Source: DASZMJ01 sp035551935 (GTDB lineage: Bacteria; Planctomycetota; Planctomycetia; Isosphaerales; Isosphaeraceae). From it: a DNA stretch of 44,993 nt. Location of the stretch: the NCBI GenBank assembly GCA_035551935.1, contig DASZMJ010000273.1:1-44993 (forward strand), written 5' to 3'. Below the pieces are notes generated by a model, which had not been told where the DNA came from, ran no database searches, and worked only from the letters and a program-made list of their open reading frames with translations. Below, piece after piece: positions 8,059-16,469 of this stretch (position 1 is its first letter; each line of letters opens with the position of its first letter). The position numbers and the translations under genes are program-made.

Positions 8059-9299
8059 CGCCCTCATACTCCGCGAACACGGATGCCACGGGTTCGGCCT
8101 CGAGCCCGTGCGCCCGGCCGTACAAGCGGCACGGATTCGAGGCCGAACCTGTGGCACGCGGCGCAAGCCCCGCGCGGAGGCGATGGCCGGGCGGGCTGCT
8201 GGCGATGCTGGCCCTGGTGGCCGTGATCGAGTCGGCCATCGCGCGGGGCGAGCTGGCATGCACGAGCCCCTGGGCGCAGGACTGGCGCCAGACCGGGCGG
8301 GCTGCCCGGGGCGAGTCGCCGGGCCGGGCGATCCTCTGCTTCGGCGACAGCCTCGCGAAATTCGGCGTCCACCCGCCGACCTTCGAGGCGCGGCTCGGCC
8401 ATCGCGCCTACGGGCTGGCCCTCGGTGCCGGGACGGCCCCGGCGTCGTATTACCTCCTCCGCCGCGCGCTGGGCGCCGGGGCGAGGCCCGAGGCGGTCCT
8501 CGTCGACTACGAGCCGCACATCCTCGCCGACGATCCCCGCGCCAGCAGCCGGCTCTGGCCCGAGCTGCTGACGCCGGGTGAGGCGGTCGACCTCGCGGTG
8601 ACGACCCGTGACGCCTCGCTGCTGGCGTGGACCCTCGTCGCCGGTCTCCTCCCCTCGGCCCGCGACCGCTTCGAGATCCGCGAGGCGCTGGGCGACGCGC
8701 TGCGGGGGGAGCCGAGCCCGAGGGGGCTGCTCGTCCTGGCCCACTGGCGGAACTGGCAGAAGAACCTCGGCGGCCAGCTCATGGCCCCCAACTCGAAGTA
8801 TCACGGCGAACCCGACTCGCTCGTCGGGGCTAACAGGATCTTATATCCAAAATCGTGGGAATGGAATGCTGTCAACGTCCGCTACGTCCGCCGCTTCCTG
8901 GCCCTGGCGGCGCGGCGCGGGGTCCCGGTCTTCTGGCTGATCCCGCCGGCCGCCCCCGAGTTGCAGCGGCGTCGCGAGCGTTCGGGGGCCGACGCCGCCT
9001 TCGAGGCGTTCGTCCGCGCGATCGCGGCCGACTTCCCCGGCGTGACCGTGCTCGACGCCCGCCGGTCGGGCTACGTCGCGTCGCGGTTCATCGACCCGAT
9101 CCACCTCGACCGCGACGGCGCCCTCGCCTTCAGCGACGACCTCGCCGACGCCGTCGGCCGCCGCCTCGCCGAGCATGGGAATGGGCCGCGCTGGGAGGCG
9201 CTGCCGGCCTATCGAGCGCGGCCGACGTCGGGCAGGTTCGAGGATCTCGAGCAGTCGGCCCTCGCCCTGCTCGCCGCGCAAAGGGGGTCGGCCCGATGA
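8055..9299 (+). CDS. SGNH/GDSL-fold protein, tandem paralogue 4, with a palindrome-encoded N-terminal insert
   Basis: 414 residues, about 35 more than its paralogues. The extra length is at the N terminus, between the initiator and PGGLLAMLALVAVIES. It is encoded by a near-perfect inverted repeat (8084-8156) inserted in frame. CFGDSL has Ser99, and D347-P-I-H350 completes the pair; LAHWRNW and RWEALPAYRARP match the family. The ATG overlaps the previous stop as ATGA, so the start used by its neighbours is kept and translation would have to pass through the palindrome. No better internal start is evident. Whether the insert disturbs membrane targeting is unknown; the hydrophobic segment now begins at about residue 45. 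Confidence 0.8.
   Translation: MTPSYSANTDATGSASSPCARPYKRHGFEAEPVARGASPARRRWPGGLLAMLALVAVIESAIARGELACTSPWAQDWRQTGRAARGESPGRAILCFGDSLAKFGVHPPTFEARLGHRAYGLALGAGTAPASYYLLRRALGAGARPEAVLVDYEPHILADDPRASSRLWPELLTPGEAVDLAVTTRDASLLAWTLVAGLLPSARDRFEIREALGDALRGEPSPRGLLVLAHWRNWQKNLGGQLMAPNSKYHGEPDSLVGANRILYPKSWEWNAVNVRYVRRFLALAARRGVPVFWLIPPAAPELQRRRERSGADAAFEAFVRAIAADFPGVTVLDARRSGYVASRFIDPIHLDRDGALAFSDDLADAVGRRLAEHGNGPRWEALPAYRARPTSGRFEDLEQSALALLAAQRGSAR
8084..8156. repeat. Palindromic repeat inside a coding sequence
   Basis: Left arm 8084-8111 and right arm 8129-8156 are inverted copies matching at 25 of 28 positions, with a 17-base loop. As RNA, two of the three mismatches would be G-U pairs. The arm core GGTTCGGCCTCGA is also found at 27969-27981 in an intergenic palindrome, so this is probably one copy of a dispersed family, not a chance hairpin. 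Confidence 0.85.
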
Positions 9300-10420
9300 C
9301 GCGACGCCCCGCCTTGCCGACGGGCCTGCTGGCGATGCTCGCCCTCGTGGCGGGCGTCGAACACTTCCTCGCGCGGCACGACGTCGATTATGTGCACCCG
9401 TGGGCCTGGGACTGGAAGCGGGCCGGGTCGGCGGCGTCGCGGCAGGCGGTCGGCTGCGACGTCCTCTGCTTCGGCGACAGCCTGGTGAAGTTCGGCCTGT
9501 TGCCGAGGGTGCTCGAGGATCGGCTCGGGGCCCGGTCGTACAACCTGGCCGTGGGCGCGGGGCAGGCGTCGGCGACGTACGTCCTGCTCCGCCGGGCCCT
9601 GGCCGCGGGGGCGCGGCCGAGGGCGATCGTGGTGGACTTCAAGCCGCACCTGCTCGCCTACAATGTCCACAACAGCGACCACCAGTGGCCCGAGCTCTTG
9701 ACCCCCGGCGAGAGCCTGGACCTGTCGTGGTCGGCCCGTGACGCCGGCTTCTTCGCCGAGACGATGCTGGGCCGGCTCCTGCCGTCGGTCCGCTGCCGCG
9801 CCGAGGTCGGCGCGGCGGTCACGTCGGCGTTGCGGGGCGAGTCGGCCTCGCCGCGCGACGCCCTGCCGCCGATCTGGCGGAACTGGAACGTCAACAAGGG
9901 GGCCCAGGTCGCCCCGCGGGGCCCCGGGCCGCCGGGCGCGGGGGAGGGTTGGGCGAACGAGCTCTTCCCGCCCGACTGGGCACCCCACCCGGTCAACGCC
10001 TCCTACGTCCGGCGGTTCCTCGCGCTCGCGCGGTCGCGGGGCATCGCCGTCTACTGGCTCCTGCCGCCGATCCGACCGGACGCACAGGCCGATGGCGAGC
10101 GGACCGGCGTGGATGCGCGGTTCGCGCGGTTCGTCGAATCGATGCGGGCCGACTGCCCCGCGCTGGTCGTCCTCGACGGCCGCCGCTCGGGCTACGGCGC
10201 CGAGGTCCACGTCGACCCCGTCCACCTCGACCGCCGCGGCGCCGCGGCCCTGAGCGCCGACGTGGCGACGGTGATCGGCCGGGGGGGCGTCCCCGCGGCC
10301 TGGATCACCCTGCCGTCGTATCGCGAGCGGCCGACGCGCGGCCCGCTCGAAGACCTCGAAGAGTCGCGGGTCGCCCTGCGAGACCAGGGCCGTCGCCGCA
10401 ACGGCGCCGGGCGCCGCTGA
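9296..10420 (+). CDS. SGNH/GDSL-fold protein, tandem paralogue 5
   Basis: 374 residues, the last member. CFGDSL has Ser62, and D307-P-V-H310 supplies the Asp/His pair. It has the N-terminal hydrophobic segment (GLLAMLALVAGVEHFLA), VVDFKPHLLAYN, WRNWNVNKGAQV and the ITLPSYRERP C-terminal motif. It overlaps the fourth gene by ATGA. A 22-base gap with AAGGAGG then precedes the FkbM methyltransferase gene, so the overlap-coupled run ends here. Function is as for the other members: a likely extracytoplasmic acyl-ester enzyme acting with the MBOAT protein, substrate unknown. Confidence 0.82.
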   Translation: MTRRPALPTGLLAMLALVAGVEHFLARHDVDYVHPWAWDWKRAGSAASRQAVGCDVLCFGDSLVKFGLLPRVLEDRLGARSYNLAVGAGQASATYVLLRRALAAGARPRAIVVDFKPHLLAYNVHNSDHQWPELLTPGESLDLSWSARDAGFFAETMLGRLLPSVRCRAEVGAAVTSALRGESASPRDALPPIWRNWNVNKGAQVAPRGPGPPGAGEGWANELFPPDWAPHPVNASYVRRFLALARSRGIAVYWLLPPIRPDAQADGERTGVDARFARFVESMRADCPALVVLDGRRSGYGAEVHVDPVHLDRRGAAALSADVATVIGRGGVPAAWITLPSYRERPTRGPLEDLEESRVALRDQGRRRNGAGRR

Positions 10421-10442
10421 GCGTCCCCAGAAGGAGGCAGAG

Positions 10443-11282
10443 ATGCCGATGATCTCCTATGCCCAGAACGGCGAGGACGTGCTGCTGCGGAGGCTCTTCC
10501 CGCCCGACCATCGCGGCTTCTACATCGACGCCGGCGCCAACGACCCGGTCTACCACTCGGTCACGAAGCACTTCTACGAGCATGGCTGGAGCGGGGTGAA
10601 CGTCGAGCCGATCCCCGAGATGCACGCCCGCCTCCGCGCCGACCGCCCGCGCGACGTGAACCTGCACATGGGCCTGGCCGACCGCGAGGGGAGCATGCCC
10701 TTCTTCGAGTCGGCCGACATCCACGGCTGGTCCACCTTCGCGACCGACCTCGCCGCCGAGTACCGCAAGCGCGGCCACCGGATGATCGAGCACGCCATCC
10801 CCGTCGCCACCCTCGCCTCCGTCTGCGAGCGGTTCGCCGTGCGGCCGATCGACTTCCTCAAGATCGACGTCGAGGGGTTCGAGGCCTGCGTGCTCCGCGG
10901 CGGCGACTGGCAGAACTACCGCCCCCGCATCGTCCTGATCGAGAACGCCTGGCCCGAGACCTGGGAGCCCTTGATCCTCGCCGCCGGCTACCTGCTGGCC
11001 GCCTGCGACGGCATCAACCGCTACTACGTCCGCCAGGAAGAGCCCGCTCTCCTGGAGCCCTTCCGTACGCCGGTCAACGTCTGCGACGACTACATCCCCT
11101 ACGGCTACCACAAGGTCATCGGCGACCTCCAGGACCAGGTCACGCGCCTCGGCTCCGAGCTGGCCATCTACCACGAGATGGGCGCCTTCGCCCTCGGCGT
11201 GGCGCGACGGGTGCGCAACATCCAGCACGGGCACCCGCGGCTGACTCGCGTCGTCAAGCGGATCGTCCGCCGCGCCGGCTGA
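10443..11282 (+). CDS. FkbM family methyltransferase
   Basis: 279 residues with the FkbM-type SAM-dependent methyltransferase layout. The N-terminal motif is YAQNGEDVLLRRLF, the SAM-binding loop FYIDAGANDPVYHS is at about residues 27-40, VNVEP is at about 52-56, and the DFLKIDVEGFE motif is at about 138-148. Members often O-methylate sugars or glycolipids, and its place at the end of a glycan-modification cluster supports that. The C-terminal 70 residues are outside the core and contain a possible helical segment (VIGDLQDQVTRLGSEL). The ATG has a strong AAGGAGG site at 10430-10436. The substrate cannot be told from sequence. Confidence 0.88.
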   Translation: MPMISYAQNGEDVLLRRLFPPDHRGFYIDAGANDPVYHSVTKHFYEHGWSGVNVEPIPEMHARLRADRPRDVNLHMGLADREGSMPFFESADIHGWSTFATDLAAEYRKRGHRMIEHAIPVATLASVCERFAVRPIDFLKIDVEGFEACVLRGGDWQNYRPRIVLIENAWPETWEPLILAAGYLLAACDGINRYYVRQEEPALLEPFRTPVNVCDDYIPYGYHKVIGDLQDQVTRLGSELAIYHEMGAFALGVARRVRNIQHGHPRLTRVVKRIVRRAG

Positions 11283-11340
11283 GGCGGCGGGCCGGCTGGC
11301 TGGATTCGGAACGATCGGACCCGAGCCCGAGGATGGCCCG

Positions 11341-11850
11341 ATGCGAACGGAACCGCGACCCTCGCCGGCACGCCCCCGGCGACGACCCTGGAAGGTGGCG
11401 GCGACGGCCGCCTTGATCGTGCTCGGCGCCCTGGGCATGCACCTGGGTCGGCGCTACACCGACCTCCGCGACCGCGCCGAGCCGCACGTCCGCCGCGCGG
11501 ACCACGCCCGAAAACAGGTCGAGATGTACAATAAGTTCATCAGCGACTGGCGGGCGATGGCCGCGGAGATGGTCGGGCGGTCGCGCGCCACGCCGTTCCG
11601 CGACCTCCGCCCGACGTTCCTCGCGCAGGCCGCGGCCTGCGAGCGCCGCGTCCAGGGCTACGAGGCCGCCGCCGCGCTCTACCGCGCCGAGGCCGACGAC
11701 GAGGAGCGGATCGTCCGCAATTACCGCCGCGCCATGTTCTCTCCCTGGGCCCCCGCCGGCCCCTTCGCCCGCACCGTCGACGACGCCGAGCCCGCCGTCC
11801 GCGCCCTCGAGGCCGCCGCCCCGGCCGACCGTCGGCCCGTCCGCCGTTAG
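11341..11850 (+). CDS. Small single-span membrane protein of unknown function
   Basis: 169 residues, family not recognised. A basic N terminus (about 20 residues rich in Arg and Pro) is followed by one hydrophobic segment (VAATAALIVLGALGMHL, about 19-35), which predicts an inside-to-outside anchor. A charged, probably helical domain follows, with a YNKFISDWRAMAAEMV stretch and an EADDEERIVRNYRRAMF segment. It sits 58 bases after the methyltransferase gene and 41 bases before aroE. The ATG has only a weak GAGGATGG upstream. Its codon use is like its neighbours', so it is probably real, but it is not clearly part of either unit. Confidence 0.65.
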   Translation: MRTEPRPSPARPRRRPWKVAATAALIVLGALGMHLGRRYTDLRDRAEPHVRRADHARKQVEMYNKFISDWRAMAAEMVGRSRATPFRDLRPTFLAQAAACERRVQGYEAAAALYRAEADDEERIVRNYRRAMFSPWAPAGPFARTVDDAEPAVRALEAAAPADRRPVRR

Positions 11851-11891
11851 AATCCGCGACCGCGGATTCCACCCCTGCCGAGGAAGCACCC

Positions 11892-12749
11892 ATGCCCGCC
11901 CCGCGATCGTTCCAGCAGGAGCTCGTCGGCGTCTTCGGCTCCCCCGTGGCCGAGAACCCGACGCAGGCGATGATCGAGCCGGCGTTCGCCGACCTGGACC
12001 TCGACTGGCGATACCTGACGGTCGAGGTCGCGCCCGAATCCCTCGGCGACGCCGTCCGCGGCGCGAAGGCGATGGGGTGGCGCGGGTTCAACTGCACGAT
12101 CCCGCACAAGATCGCCGTGATCGAATACCTCGACGAGCTCACCCCCGCGGCCGAGGCGATCGGCGCCGTCAATTGCGTGGCGATCCGCGACGGCCGCCTC
12201 CTCGGCGAGAACACCGACGGCAAGGGGTTCGTCGAGTCGGTCCGCGCGCGCCGGCCGATCGCGGGCCTGCGCGTACTCGTCCTCGGCGCCGGCGGCGCCG
12301 CCCGCGCCATCGGCGTCGAGTTGGGCCTCGCCGGCGCCGCGCACATCACGATCGCCAACCGCACTCCCGACCGCGCCGAGGCGCTCGCCGCCGCGATCCG
12401 CGACCGCACCGGCACGCCGAGCGAGTCGGTCGCGTGGTCGGGCGTGCTGCCGATCCCCCAGGGGACCGACCTCGTGGTCAACGCGACCTCGATCGGCCTC
12501 TTTCCCGACGTCGACGCCGTCATCCCGATCGACACCGAGGGTCTCCATCGTGGTATGATGGTCTGCGACGTGATCCCGAACCCGCCGCGCACCCGCCTGA
12601 TCGGCGCGGCCGAGGCCCGGGGCTGCGAGGCGCTCGACGGCCTCGGCATGCTCGTCAACCAGGGGGTCATCGGCCTCCGCCTCTGGACCGGCCTGGAGCC
12701 CCGCCCCGAGGTCATGCGCCGGGCCCTCGAGGAGGTCTTCGGCGGCTGA
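11892..12749 (+). CDS. aroE: Shikimate dehydrogenase
   Basis: 285 residues, the normal length for AroE, which reduces 3-dehydroshikimate to shikimate with NADPH in aromatic amino-acid synthesis. The substrate side has GVFGSPVAENPTQ near the N terminus, catalytic Lys at about 73 in NCTIPHK, NCV, and the partner Asp at about 109 in ENTDGKGF. The nucleotide-binding loop is VLVLGAGGAARAI at about 127-139, followed by IANRTPDRAE. A C-terminal GLGMLVNQGVIGLRLWTG segment is as in the family. The ATG is preceded by GAGGAAG. The stop is 20 bases before the next gene, which has its own GAGGTGA site. Confidence 0.95.
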   Translation: MPAPRSFQQELVGVFGSPVAENPTQAMIEPAFADLDLDWRYLTVEVAPESLGDAVRGAKAMGWRGFNCTIPHKIAVIEYLDELTPAAEAIGAVNCVAIRDGRLLGENTDGKGFVESVRARRPIAGLRVLVLGAGGAARAIGVELGLAGAAHITIANRTPDRAEALAAAIRDRTGTPSESVAWSGVLPIPQGTDLVVNATSIGLFPDVDAVIPIDTEGLHRGMMVCDVIPNPPRTRLIGAAEARGCEALDGLGMLVNQGVIGLRLWTGLEPRPEVMRRALEEVFGG

Positions 12750-12769
12750 TCGCTGCGAGGTGACGACCC

Positions 12770-13099
12770 ATGACCCGCCCGCTCGTGCGACACCTTCGGA
12801 ACCCCATGACGGACGCCGAGCGTCACCTGTGGCAGAAGCTCCGATGGCGACAGGTCGCCGGCTTCCGATTCCGACGGCAGGCCCCCATCGGCCCCTTCGT
12901 CGCCGACTTCGCCTGCTTCGAAGCGAGGCTTATCGTCGCGCTGGACGGCGGACCGCATGCGGGGCGCCGGTCGGAGGATGCCGAGCGGACGGCGTGGCTG
13001 AAATCGCAAGGCTTTCGCGTGCTGAGATTCTGGAACCATGAGGTTCTGGAGGACAGGGATTCCGTCCTCGAGGCGATCACCTTCGCCCTGCGACCGGCC
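12770..13099 (+). other. DUF559-like endonuclease segment
   Basis: This is the first 110 codons of the frame above. The conserved pattern of DUF559 (Vsr-like PD-(D/E)xK relatives) is present: N-terminal ERHLWQKLR, F-R-R-Q, G-P-F-V-A-D-F, a later hydrophobic LDGGPH in place of the usual D-G-(G/S)-x-H, and the closing RFWN-E. Free-standing members end soon after this point, so the missing stop codon is the anomaly. The fold assignment is family knowledge; activity is unknown. Confidence 0.75.
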
Positions 13100-16000
13100 G
13101 CGGAATACCTCCCGCCGCTTCAAGACCCACCCCGGCCCTACCCCACAAGGGGGGAGGGGGGAAGAGGGCCGTGTCGGGATGCTGCGCGTAGGGTTCGGTC
13201 CGCGCGTACCCCCCACCCCGGCCGTCTGCCTCCCTCCCCCCTTGTGGGGGAGGGCCGGGGTGGGGGGTCGGAGTCTCGGAGCAGTAACGTTGTTCGATCC
13301 CTCGGTGTTCTCGCCGTCGTCCTCTCGCCACTCCTCACCCACCCCGCGCGGGCCGACGACCCCTCGGCCGTCGAATTCTTCGAGAAGGAAGTGCGGCCGA
13401 TCCTGGCGGAGCGGTGCCAGGGGTGTCACGGGCCGGCGAAGCAGAAGGGGGGCCTGAGGCTCGACGCGAGGGCCGCCGTGCTGAGCGGGGGCAACTCGGG
13501 GCCGGCGGTCGTGCCGGGCAAGCCGGGCGAGAGCCTCCTCGTCGACGCGATCAACTACGGCGATATCGTCCAGATGCCGCCGAAGTCGAAGCTGCCGAAG
13601 GGCGAGATCGAGGCCCTGACGCGCTGGGTCGAGCGCGGGGCACCCTGGCCGGCGACCGACGTCGCACGGAAACCCGCGATGTCGCCCGGCGGCGGGATCG
13701 ACCTGGCGGAGCGAGCGAAGCACTGGAGCTTCCGGCCGATCCGCGACCCGAGGCCGCCAGACGTCAAAGAGTCGTCGTGGCCGCTCGGCCCGATCGACCG
13801 CTTCCTGCTCGCGGCGCTGGAGGCCAGGAAGATCGCGCCGGCGCCCGAGGCCGACCGGCGGACCTTGGTCCGCCGCGTCACCTTCGACCTGACGGGATTG
13901 CCGCCGACGCCGGTCGAGGTCGAGTCGTTCGTGCGGGACGACTCGCCGAGGGCCTATGAGCGCCTCGTCGATCGCCTGCTCGCCTCGCCCCGCTACGGCG
14001 AGCGCTGGGCGCGGCACTGGCTCGACCTCGTCCGCTTCGGCGAGACCGCGGGCCACGAGTTCGACTACGACACGCTCGACGCCTGGCGGTACCGCGATTA
14101 CGTGATCCGGGCGTTCAATGAAGATGTTCCTTACAATCAATTCGTCGTCGAGCACCTCGCCGGCGACCTGATCGACAGCCCCCGACGATCGGCCGACGGC
14201 TCGAACGAGTCGATCCTGGGGACGGGCTTCTTCCTCCTGGGCGAGGGGACGCACTCGCCGGTCGACGTGCGCGACGACGCCGCGGCGCGGGTCGACAACC
14301 AGCTCGACGTGCTCGGCAAGGCGTTCCTCGGCATGACCGTCGCCTGCGCCCGCTGCCACGACCACAAGTTCGACCCGATCCGCCAGGCCGACTACTACGC
14401 CCTCGTCGGCTTCTTGCGAAGTTCCCGACATCAGCACGCCTTCATCGACCCCCCCGGCCGCCTCGCCCCGAAGCTCGACGCCCTGAAGACCTCGAAGGAA
14501 CGGATCGCATCGGGGGTGCGTCGCGGCGAATCCGACGGCGTCGCCGACGCGATCGCGCCGGCGGACCTGAAGGCGGCCGACGCGCCGCCGCTCGTCCGGG
14601 CGATCGCCGCGGCGGCCGAGTCCGCCCCCGGGGACTTCGCCGACCGCCGTCGCGCGGCGATCGACGCGATCCGGGCACGGAAGGAGGATGATTCCCTCTT
14701 ATTCGAAGACTTCAATAGCCCAACATTCGACGGCTGGACGTCGTCCGGCGACGCCTTCGGCGCCGGGCCGAGCCGGCCGGGCGAGCTCCGGATCGGGGCA
14801 GGGGGGGTGGCCCCGGTCGTGGCGGGGCTGGCGCACAGCGGGCTGATCGCGGACAGGCTCCAGGGGGTGTTGAGGTCGAAGACGTTCACGATCGAGGCGC
14901 GGTACATCCTCTATCGCGCCGGCGGGCGCGGGGGGCGGGTCAACGTCGTCGTCGACGGCTTCGAGAAGATCCGCGACCCGATCTACGGCGTCTTGACGTT
15001 CGGCGTCGACCACGGCGACGCGTTGCGCTGGATCGTTCAAGATGTTGGCATGTGGATCGGCCATCGCGCCTACATCGAGCTGGCCGACGGCGCGACGGTC
15101 AACTACAACGGCGCGCGATCGTCGTACTTCCCGGGCGACGGGTATCTCGCCGTCGACGAGATCCGCTTCGCCGACCGGCCGACGCCCCCGGCGCCGGGGG
15201 GACGGCTGGCGCTGGAGGTCCTTGAGGCGTCGCATTCGCCCACCGATCTCCTGTCGCGGCTCGCCCGCGAAGGCAGCGAGGCACTCCGGGCCTGGCGCGA
15301 GGGGCGGGGCGACGACCCGGAGCGGGCGGAGCTGGTATCCTGGCTCGTTGCGACCGGCCGGGCCGGGCTCGGGGCGCCGCCGTCGGGCGCGTTCGAATCG
15401 TATCGAGCACTCGCCGAATCGATCCCGCCGCCGACGCTCGCGCCGGCCCTGATCGACGGCACGGGCGAGGACGCGCGGCTCCAGATCCGAGGCAGCACGA
15501 AGACGCTCGGCCCGGTGGTGCCGCGGCGGTTCTTCGAGGTCTTCGCCGGGCCGAGCCCGCCCTCCGCGGGGCGCGGCAGCGGCCGGCTCGACGTGGCGCG
15601 ACGGATGGTCGACCCGGCCAATCCGCTCGTGGCGCGGGTGCTGGTCAACCGCCTCTGGAAGCACCACTTCGGCGACGGCCTCGTGACCACCCCCGACGAC
15701 TTCGGCCGCATGGGCCGGCCGCCGTCGAACCCCGACCTGCTCGATTGGCTGGCGACCGAATTCGTCCGCGGCCGCTGGTCGATCAAGCACATGCAGCGGC
15801 TCGTCGTCACCTCGCGCGCCTACCGGATGTCGAGCCGTCCCGAGCCCCAGGCCGAGCGGCTCGACCCGGCCAACGTCCTCCTGCACCGGATGAACGTCCG
15901 TCGGCTGGAGGCCGAGGCGATCCGCGACGCGATGCTCGCCGTCTCCGGCCGGCTCGACCCGAAGGCGTTCGGCCCGTCGGTGCCCGTGCACCTGACCCCG

Positions 16001-16432
16001 TTCATGGACGGCCGCGGCCGGCCCCCGCGCTCCGGGCCCCTCGACGGCGACGGCCGCCGGAGCCTTTATCTGAACATCCGCCGCAACTTCCTGCCGCCGA
16101 TGCTCCTCGCCTTCGACTTCCCCCCGCCCGCCACCGCGATGGGCCGCCGCAACGTCTCGAACGTCCCCGCGCAGGCCCTCACTTTGCTGAACGATCCCCT
16201 CGTCCGCGACCAGGCCCGCCGCTGGGCCGACCGCGTCCTGGCCGGCGGCCCCGCCTCGCCCGAGGTTCGTGTCGCCCGGCTCTACCTCGCCGCCTTCTCC
16301 CGGCCCCCCGAACCTCGCGAGGCCGCCGCCGCGCTCGCCTTCCTCTCCTCCCGCGGCCGCGACGACCCGGCCGCCTGGGCGGAGCTGTGCCATGTGTTGA
16401 TGAATGTTAAAGAATTTATTTTTATCAACTAG
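12770..16432 (+). CDS. DUF559-like N terminus continuous with a PSCyt1/DUF1549/DUF1553 protein
   Basis: One unbroken frame of 1220 codons containing two unrelated proteins. Residues 1-110 match DUF559-type endonuclease-like proteins (MTDAERHLWQKLR, FRRQAPIGPFVADF, RVLRFWNHEVLE). Residues 112-165 are translated palindromic repeat. A hydrophobic stretch ending in ARADD (about 178-202) looks like a signal peptide. Then come CQGCH (about 216-220), DUF1549 (about 325-560, with DLTGLPPTP and CARCHDHKFDPI), a central segment of about 250 residues with a possible lectin-like fold, and DUF1553 (about 938-1190, with NPLVARVLVNRLWKHHFG). These secreted proteins are abundant in planctomycetes and may bind heme; function is unproven. 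The only site resembling a ribosome binding site (GAGGTGA) precedes the DUF559 start. The secreted part could start at GTG 13244, inside the repeat. Made as one chain, its export signal would be internal. Confidence 0.75.
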   Translation: MTRPLVRHLRNPMTDAERHLWQKLRWRQVAGFRFRRQAPIGPFVADFACFEARLIVALDGGPHAGRRSEDAERTAWLKSQGFRVLRFWNHEVLEDRDSVLEAITFALRPAAEYLPPLQDPPRPYPTRGEGGRGPCRDAARRVRSARTPHPGRLPPSPLVGEGRGGGSESRSSNVVRSLGVLAVVLSPLLTHPARADDPSAVEFFEKEVRPILAERCQGCHGPAKQKGGLRLDARAAVLSGGNSGPAVVPGKPGESLLVDAINYGDIVQMPPKSKLPKGEIEALTRWVERGAPWPATDVARKPAMSPGGGIDLAERAKHWSFRPIRDPRPPDVKESSWPLGPIDRFLLAALEARKIAPAPEADRRTLVRRVTFDLTGLPPTPVEVESFVRDDSPRAYERLVDRLLASPRYGERWARHWLDLVRFGETAGHEFDYDTLDAWRYRDYVIRAFNEDVPYNQFVVEHLAGDLIDSPRRSADGSNESILGTGFFLLGEGTHSPVDVRDDAAARVDNQLDVLGKAFLGMTVACARCHDHKFDPIRQADYYALVGFLRSSRHQHAFIDPPGRLAPKLDALKTSKERIASGVRRGESDGVADAIAPADLKAADAPPLVRAIAAAAESAPGDFADRRRAAIDAIRARKEDDSLLFEDFNSPTFDGWTSSGDAFGAGPSRPGELRIGAGGVAPVVAGLAHSGLIADRLQGVLRSKTFTIEARYILYRAGGRGGRVNVVVDGFEKIRDPIYGVLTFGVDHGDALRWIVQDVGMWIGHRAYIELADGATVNYNGARSSYFPGDGYLAVDEIRFADRPTPPAPGGRLALEVLEASHSPTDLLSRLAREGSEALRAWREGRGDDPERAELVSWLVATGRAGLGAPPSGAFESYRALAESIPPPTLAPALIDGTGEDARLQIRGSTKTLGPVVPRRFFEVFAGPSPPSAGRGSGRLDVARRMVDPANPLVARVLVNRLWKHHFGDGLVTTPDDFGRMGRPPSNPDLLDWLATEFVRGRWSIKHMQRLVVTSRAYRMSSRPEPQAERLDPANVLLHRMNVRRLEAEAIRDAMLAVSGRLDPKAFGPSVPVHLTPFMDGRGRPPRSGPLDGDGRRSLYLNIRRNFLPPMLLAFDFPPPATAMGRRNVSNVPAQALTLLNDPLVRDQARRWADRVLAGGPASPEVRVARLYLAAFSRPPEPREAAAALAFLSSRGRDDPAAWAELCHVLMNVKEFIFIN
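13126..13266. repeat. Long inverted repeat of the CCCACCCCGGCCCT type
   Basis: The left arm (about 13126-13158) and right arm (about 13232-13266) are inverted copies that differ at one or two positions over about 33 bases, around a 73-base centre. Each arm contains its own smaller palindrome (CCCCACAAGGGG). It resembles dispersed repeats in many high-GC genomes. Here it lies inside the open frame between DUF559 and the secreted protein and has no in-frame stop. Confidence 0.85.
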
Positions 16433-16469
16433 GATGTCAATACCTCACGAACATTGACCGAGGTCCGCC

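Noticed and set aside
11540..14437. A minus-strand open frame of 965 codons
   Set aside because: It lies opposite aroE and the DUF1549 protein and shows Arg/Pro-rich, domain-free translation.
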